A DNA stretch of 64,000 nucleotides, from the NCBI GenBank assembly GCA_964405685.1, contig CAYOOP010000001.1, positions 186,001 to 250,000 on the forward strand, given 5' to 3'. The notes under the pieces are model-generated. The model worked only from the letters and a program-made list of their open reading frames with translations. It did not search any database and was not told the DNA's origin. Shown one piece after another: positions 61,157-64,000 of the stretch (its first letter is position 1; each line of letters opens with the position of its first letter). Source of the DNA: CAYOOP01 sp964405685 (GTDB lineage Bacteria > Pseudomonadota > Alphaproteobacteria > Rickettsiales > SXRF01). The position numbers were made by a program, and so were the translations under genes.

Positions 61157-62163
61157 GCTGCCTCACGCATAAGCGGTGTATCTTTCTCTTGGTAAAACCG
61201 CGCGATTTCTTCTTTCACTTGCGCAGGCTCAACGATTTGATTGATGCGCGCGCGATATTCCGCAGATGCGGTAAGTCCCGTCGAATACCAACCCAAATGC
61301 TTGCGCGCGAAAAACACACCTTGCGCCACACCATAGTGGGTCAGCATTGCATCGTAATGTTCCAAAATCGTCTGGCGTTGCGCACCCATGCTCGGTGCCG
61401 CGCGTTTCTCACCTGTTTTCAAATAATGCACCACTTGCGAAGGGAACCACGGGCGGCCATAGGTTCCGCGGCCAATCATCACGCCATCCGCACCCGAAAG
61501 CTTGATTGCATTATCCACCGCTTCAAAACTGGTGATGTCACCGTTTACCACCACCGGCAATTTCACTGCGTCTTTGACGCTACGAATAAAGCCCCAGTCT
61601 GCCGAGCCTTTATACATTTGCGCACGCGTGCGGCCATGCACGGTGATCATTTTAATCCCGCACTCCTGCGCGATATGCGCAAGCTTCGGTGCGTTCAAAT
61701 TATTCGCATCCCAGCCCATCCGCATTTTTAGCGTCACCGGAATTTTCACCGCCTTCGCAGTTGCTTCCAAAATCTTTGCCGCCAAGACTTCATCGCGCAT
61801 CAGTGCCGAACCGGCGTATTGATTGAGCGCCACCTTCTTCACCGGACAGCCGAAGTTGATGTCGATCAAGCTTGCACCACGCGCTTCATTCATCCGCGCG
61901 GCCTCGGCCATCACTTCGGGTTCGCAGCCTGCCAGCTGCACCGCAAACGGATATTCCTGCGGCTCAAACTTCGCCATGCGCTTGGTGGATTCCACACCGA
62001 GCACCGTCGCTTTTGAGGCAATCATTTCCGACACCACCATACCGACACCAAAACGTTTGACGAGCGAACGAAACGGCTGATCCGACACGCCTGTCATGGG
62101 CGCTAAAATCACCGGGCTTTCGAGTGTAATGTTGTCAATTTGAATGGTCATATTGCACCGCAA
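61153..62163 (-). CDS. dusB: tRNA-dihydrouridine synthase B
   Basis: A 336-residue FMN enzyme that reduces uridine 17 in the tRNA D-loop (family role). Motifs: ILAPMTGVSDQPFRSL, NFGCPVKKV (catalytic Cys), KMRMGW, and VHGRTRAQMYKGSADW. The length fits DusB. In alphaproteobacteria dusB (nifR3) heads the ntrBC operon, and here it precedes a small unknown gene and then ntrB. The gap to hemC carries a family B repeat. Confidence 0.94.
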   Translation of the reverse strand: MRCNMTIQIDNITLESPVILAPMTGVSDQPFRSLVKRFGVGMVVSEMIASKATVLGVESTKRMAKFEPQEYPFAVQLAGCEPEVMAEAARMNEARGASLIDINFGCPVKKVALNQYAGSALMRDEVLAAKILEATAKAVKIPVTLKMRMGWDANNLNAPKLAHIAQECGIKMITVHGRTRAQMYKGSADWGFIRSVKDAVKLPVVVNGDITSFEAVDNAIKLSGADGVMIGRGTYGRPWFPSQVVHYLKTGEKRAAPSMGAQRQTILEHYDAMLTHYGVAQGVFFARKHLGWYSTGLTASAEYRARINQIVEPAQVKEEIARFYQEKDTPLMREAA

Positions 62164-62199
62164 TATGCCTGGAAACTTAAGGTTTTGTCAATTCATAGA

Positions 62200-62266
62200 A
62201 CCCTCACCCATGTCGGCGATGCCGCCATTTCCCTCTCCCTGACAGGGAGAGGGGTAGGGTGAGGGT
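62200..62266. repeat. Palindromic repeat family B, dusB-hemC gap
   Basis: A 67-bp element with outer arms ACCCTCACCC/GGGTGAGGGT and an inner stem CCCTCTCCCT-GAC-AGGGAGAGGG. Its last base is the last base of the hemC stop. Related to the 111-bp element inside murC. Confidence 0.75.
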
Positions 62267-63117
62267 CACTTTTGCAATTGTTTTGCTAACGCTTCCCCCA
62301 ACGCTTCCGGTTCGTTTACTGAACCATTAACCACCTGTTTTTGCATATTCTTCCCGTCCATGTCGGCGACCAGGCCACGCAGGGTGATTTCATTCCCTTC
62401 CAGCGTCGCGTAACCTGCAATCGGCGTGCGGCAGGAGCCATCGAGTGCTTTTAGCAGTGCCCGCTCCGCGCGGGTTGCAATCATGGTTTTTTCGCAATTG
62501 ATGTTTTGAAGCAGCTCTTTGGTTTTTTCATCCACAGAGCGACAGATGATGGCGATTGCACCCTGCCCGACTGCCGGAAGCATTTCATCTATATTAAGTA
62601 TTTGATATTTATCCACAGCGATTCCGAGGCGTTTCAATCCCGCCAATGCCAGCACCGTCGCATCAAATTCGCCGCGTTCTACTTTCTCAATTCGCGTGCC
62701 CACATTGCCGCGAATCGGTGCAACTTCCACATCAGATCGCATCGCCATCACCTGCACGCTGCGGCGCATGGAGGACGTTCCTATTTTTGCACCCTTCGGC
62801 AATTGATCCAGTGGTGTTCCCACCCAGACATCCCGCACGTCCTCGCGCGGCAGCACCGCGCCGATCATCAAACCATCGGGCAACACCGTTGGCATATCCT
62901 TCATCGAATGCACCGCCACATCAATTTCACCACGCAAAATCGCCTCGTCCAACTCTTTGGTGAACAAGCCTTTCCCGCCCAGTTCGGTAAGCGGTGTCGC
63001 CAGCCATTCGTCCCCGCGCGTGGAAAACGGCACCACCTCGCACACGCCAAGCGCTGCACGCACGAGTTCTGTCTGAGCGAGAGCGAGGGGGCTTTTTCGA
63101 GTGCCGATGCGGAGCAT
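62266..63117 (-). CDS. hemC: Hydroxymethylbilane synthase
   Basis: A 283-residue porphobilinogen deaminase that polymerises four porphobilinogens in haem/chlorin synthesis. It starts MLRIGTRKSPLALAQTELV, shows HSMKDMP and GTSSMRRS, and the dipyrromethane-cofactor Cys in DGSCRTPIAGYA (~232). The length is slightly shorter than E. coli HemC. It is divergent from tsaD across a repeat-filled 112-bp gap. No normal ribosome site abuts the ATG; AAGGA lies about 16 bp upstream. Confidence 0.94.
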   Translation of the reverse strand: MLRIGTRKSPLALAQTELVRAALGVCEVVPFSTRGDEWLATPLTELGGKGLFTKELDEAILRGEIDVAVHSMKDMPTVLPDGLMIGAVLPREDVRDVWVGTPLDQLPKGAKIGTSSMRRSVQVMAMRSDVEVAPIRGNVGTRIEKVERGEFDATVLALAGLKRLGIAVDKYQILNIDEMLPAVGQGAIAIICRSVDEKTKELLQNINCEKTMIATRAERALLKALDGSCRTPIAGYATLEGNEITLRGLVADMDGKNMQKQVVNGSVNEPEALGEALAKQLQK

Positions 63118-63234
63118 GTCGTTAGTTGTTAGTCCTTAGTCGTTAGTGAAAACGCTAGAATAAACACAAATATGCTATATGGCTACAGCAACTAACGACT
63201 AACGACTAACGACTAACGACTAACGACTAATGAC
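63118..63234. repeat. Inverted heptamer arrays filling the hemC-tsaD gap
   Basis: Left arm (63118-63147): GTCGTTA-GTTGTTA-GTCCTTA-GTCGTTA. Right arm (63191-63234): five perfect ACTAACG units and a sixth, ACTAATG, whose ATG is the tsaD start codon. The arms are inverted copies of one 7-bp unit and flank a ~43-bp A+T-rich spacer that may hold the promoters. Related to 15341-15420. Confidence 0.9.
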
Positions 63235-64000
63235 TCTTATTCTAGGCATTGAATCCAGCTGCGACGAAACCGCCGCGAGCGTCGTGCGCTCCGACAAAAC
63301 CATTTTGTCGAATGTGATTCGTTCGCAGCGCGACCATGATATTTACGGCGGCGTTGTCCCCGAAATCGCCTCACGGGCGCATATTATGCATATGACAGAG
63401 ATTGTTGAAGCGGCACTTGCGGAAGCCAAATGTACGCTTGCGGATTTAGACGCCATCGCTGTGACCGCCGGCCCGGGGTTGATTGGCGGGGTGATTGTTG
63501 GGGTGATGACAGCAAAAGCTTTAGCATCCGCTGCAAATAAACCACTCATTGCCGTGAACCATTTGGAAGGCCACGCGCTTTCCGTACGGCTGACTGAAGA
63601 CGCCCCATTTCCCTATCTGCTCCTGCTCGTTTCCGGCGGGCATTGCCAGCTGCTCATTGTGCATGGTGTGGGAAAATATGAATTGCTTGGCGAAACGCTC
63701 GATGACGCACTCGGTGAAGCCTTTGATAAAACCGCAAAGATGTTAGGCCTTGGCTTCCCAGGTGGACCGGCGGTTGAGAAAATGGCGAAACTTGGCAATG
63801 CCGATGCAGTGAAGCTCCCGATTCCCCTCCACAAAAAAGGCGGGTGTGATTTTTCGTTTTCGGGGCTGAAAACCGCCGTGCGTATGGCCTCCAAAGAAGC
63901 AGCCCCCGAAGACATCTGCGCGAGTTTTCAACAAGCCGCGACCGCAAGCGTGATGGAGCGTTTACACGCGGCGTTTGCTGAATGCGAAAAACGACATGTG
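63230..64000 (+). CDS. tsaD: tRNA N6-adenosine threonylcarbamoyltransferase TsaD (3' end outside window)
   Basis: The first 257 codons of TsaD, which transfers threonylcarbamoyl to A37 of ANN-decoding tRNAs. The N-terminal LGIESSCDETAASVV, the metal ligands in HLEGHALS (family HxxxH), the ATP-binding SGGHCQL, the LGETLDDALGEAFDK block and the FSFSGLKTAV motif are all present. The frame runs open off the window edge with no stop. The start codon lies inside the last heptamer repeat and no SD-like sequence precedes it, so initiation or the true start deserves checking. Divergent from hemC. Confidence 0.94.
   Translation, partial: MTLILGIESSCDETAASVVRSDKTILSNVIRSQRDHDIYGGVVPEIASRAHIMHMTEIVEAALAEAKCTLADLDAIAVTAGPGLIGGVIVGVMTAKALASAANKPLIAVNHLEGHALSVRLTEDAPFPYLLLLVSGGHCQLLIVHGVGKYELLGETLDDALGEAFDKTAKMLGLGFPGGPAVEKMAKLGNADAVKLPIPLHKKGGCDFSFSGLKTAVRMASKEAAPEDICASFQQAATASVMERLHAAFAECEKRHV

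Noticed and set aside
63191..63234. Heptamer array as a CRISPR or telomere-like repeat
   Set aside because: Units are contiguous without spacers and only six long, with an inverted partner array; a simple tandem repeat fits better.

Overview
The window is bacterial chromosome from an alphaproteobacterium. The evidence is gene order and family type: divergent ubiG and lysC, carA-carB-greA, dusB-ntrB, murC-murB-ddl-ftsQ, lptF/lptG beside pepA-holC, a zinc-motif-free L31, a D-3-hydroxybutyrate dehydrogenase and a propionyl-CoA carboxylase-type gene pair. The envelope is Gram-negative (LptFG, Wza/Wzc-like export, two-partner secretion). Genus and order cannot be fixed from the sequence. Accessory toxin-antitoxin, Fic, adhesin and capsule genes and many small palindromic repeats would suit a host-associated or repeat-rich lineage.

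Layout. 1-10600 is a visibly A+T-richer polysaccharide island: a glycosyltransferase cut by the window edge, two O-antigen ligase/polymerase-like membrane proteins, a TPR-like protein, then on the minus strand an export operon (small secreted protein, outer-membrane barrel, Wza-like exporter with a 10-G tract, Wzc-like tyrosine autokinase, PPP-family phosphatase), and a divergent Wzx-like flippase. 10600-29100 is mostly housekeeping: tRNA-Ile2, rpmE, rsmA, a CobD/CbiB-like orphan, patatin, bdhA, lptG-lptF, pepA-holC, a detached piece of the dcw cluster (murC-murB-[unknown]-ddl-ftsQ) preceded by hicA-hicB, then lysC, rimI, a TPR gene, ubiG and a Fic protein. 29140-38825 is a second surface-glycan/lipid island on the minus strand (desaturase, two methyltransferases, GT2, AsnB, GT-C-like membrane protein) with a UDP-glucuronate epimerase-like gene and a membrane-anchored hydrolase. 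38880-47888 is a two-partner secretion pair: a ~2.4-kilo-residue TpsA adhesin with internal near-identical modules, and its TpsB transporter. 48136-64000 is core again: tRNA-Thr, greA, carB, carA, a PccA/PccB-type carboxylase, ntrB, dusB, hemC and the start of tsaD, with several unknown small genes inserted into these operons.

Most noteworthy structure. (1) The carA|carB junction holds two small unrelated genes. Between them lies a 48-bp scar whose 15-codon frame begins as CarB (MPKRTDIK, differing from carB only at synonymous third positions) and ends as CarA (ARAA-stop). This footprint suggests two cassettes were merged by recombination at this junction. (2) Palindromic repeats of two families sit in frame inside essential enzymes (30 codons in carB, 37 codons in murC), and the same families also occur between genes, reminiscent of Rickettsia palindromic elements. 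(3) Inverted arrays of a 7-bp unit (CTAACGA) fill the hemC-tsaD and lptG-bdhA gaps, and the tsaD start codon lies in the last heptamer. (4) A consensus-matching sigma-54 promoter lies before an unknown 135-residue gene that converges on an ntrB with no ntrC beside it. (5) G tracts occur in several polysaccharide genes, the longest (10 G) inside the wza-like gene.

All functional names come from reading motifs in translated sequence. No database search was run.
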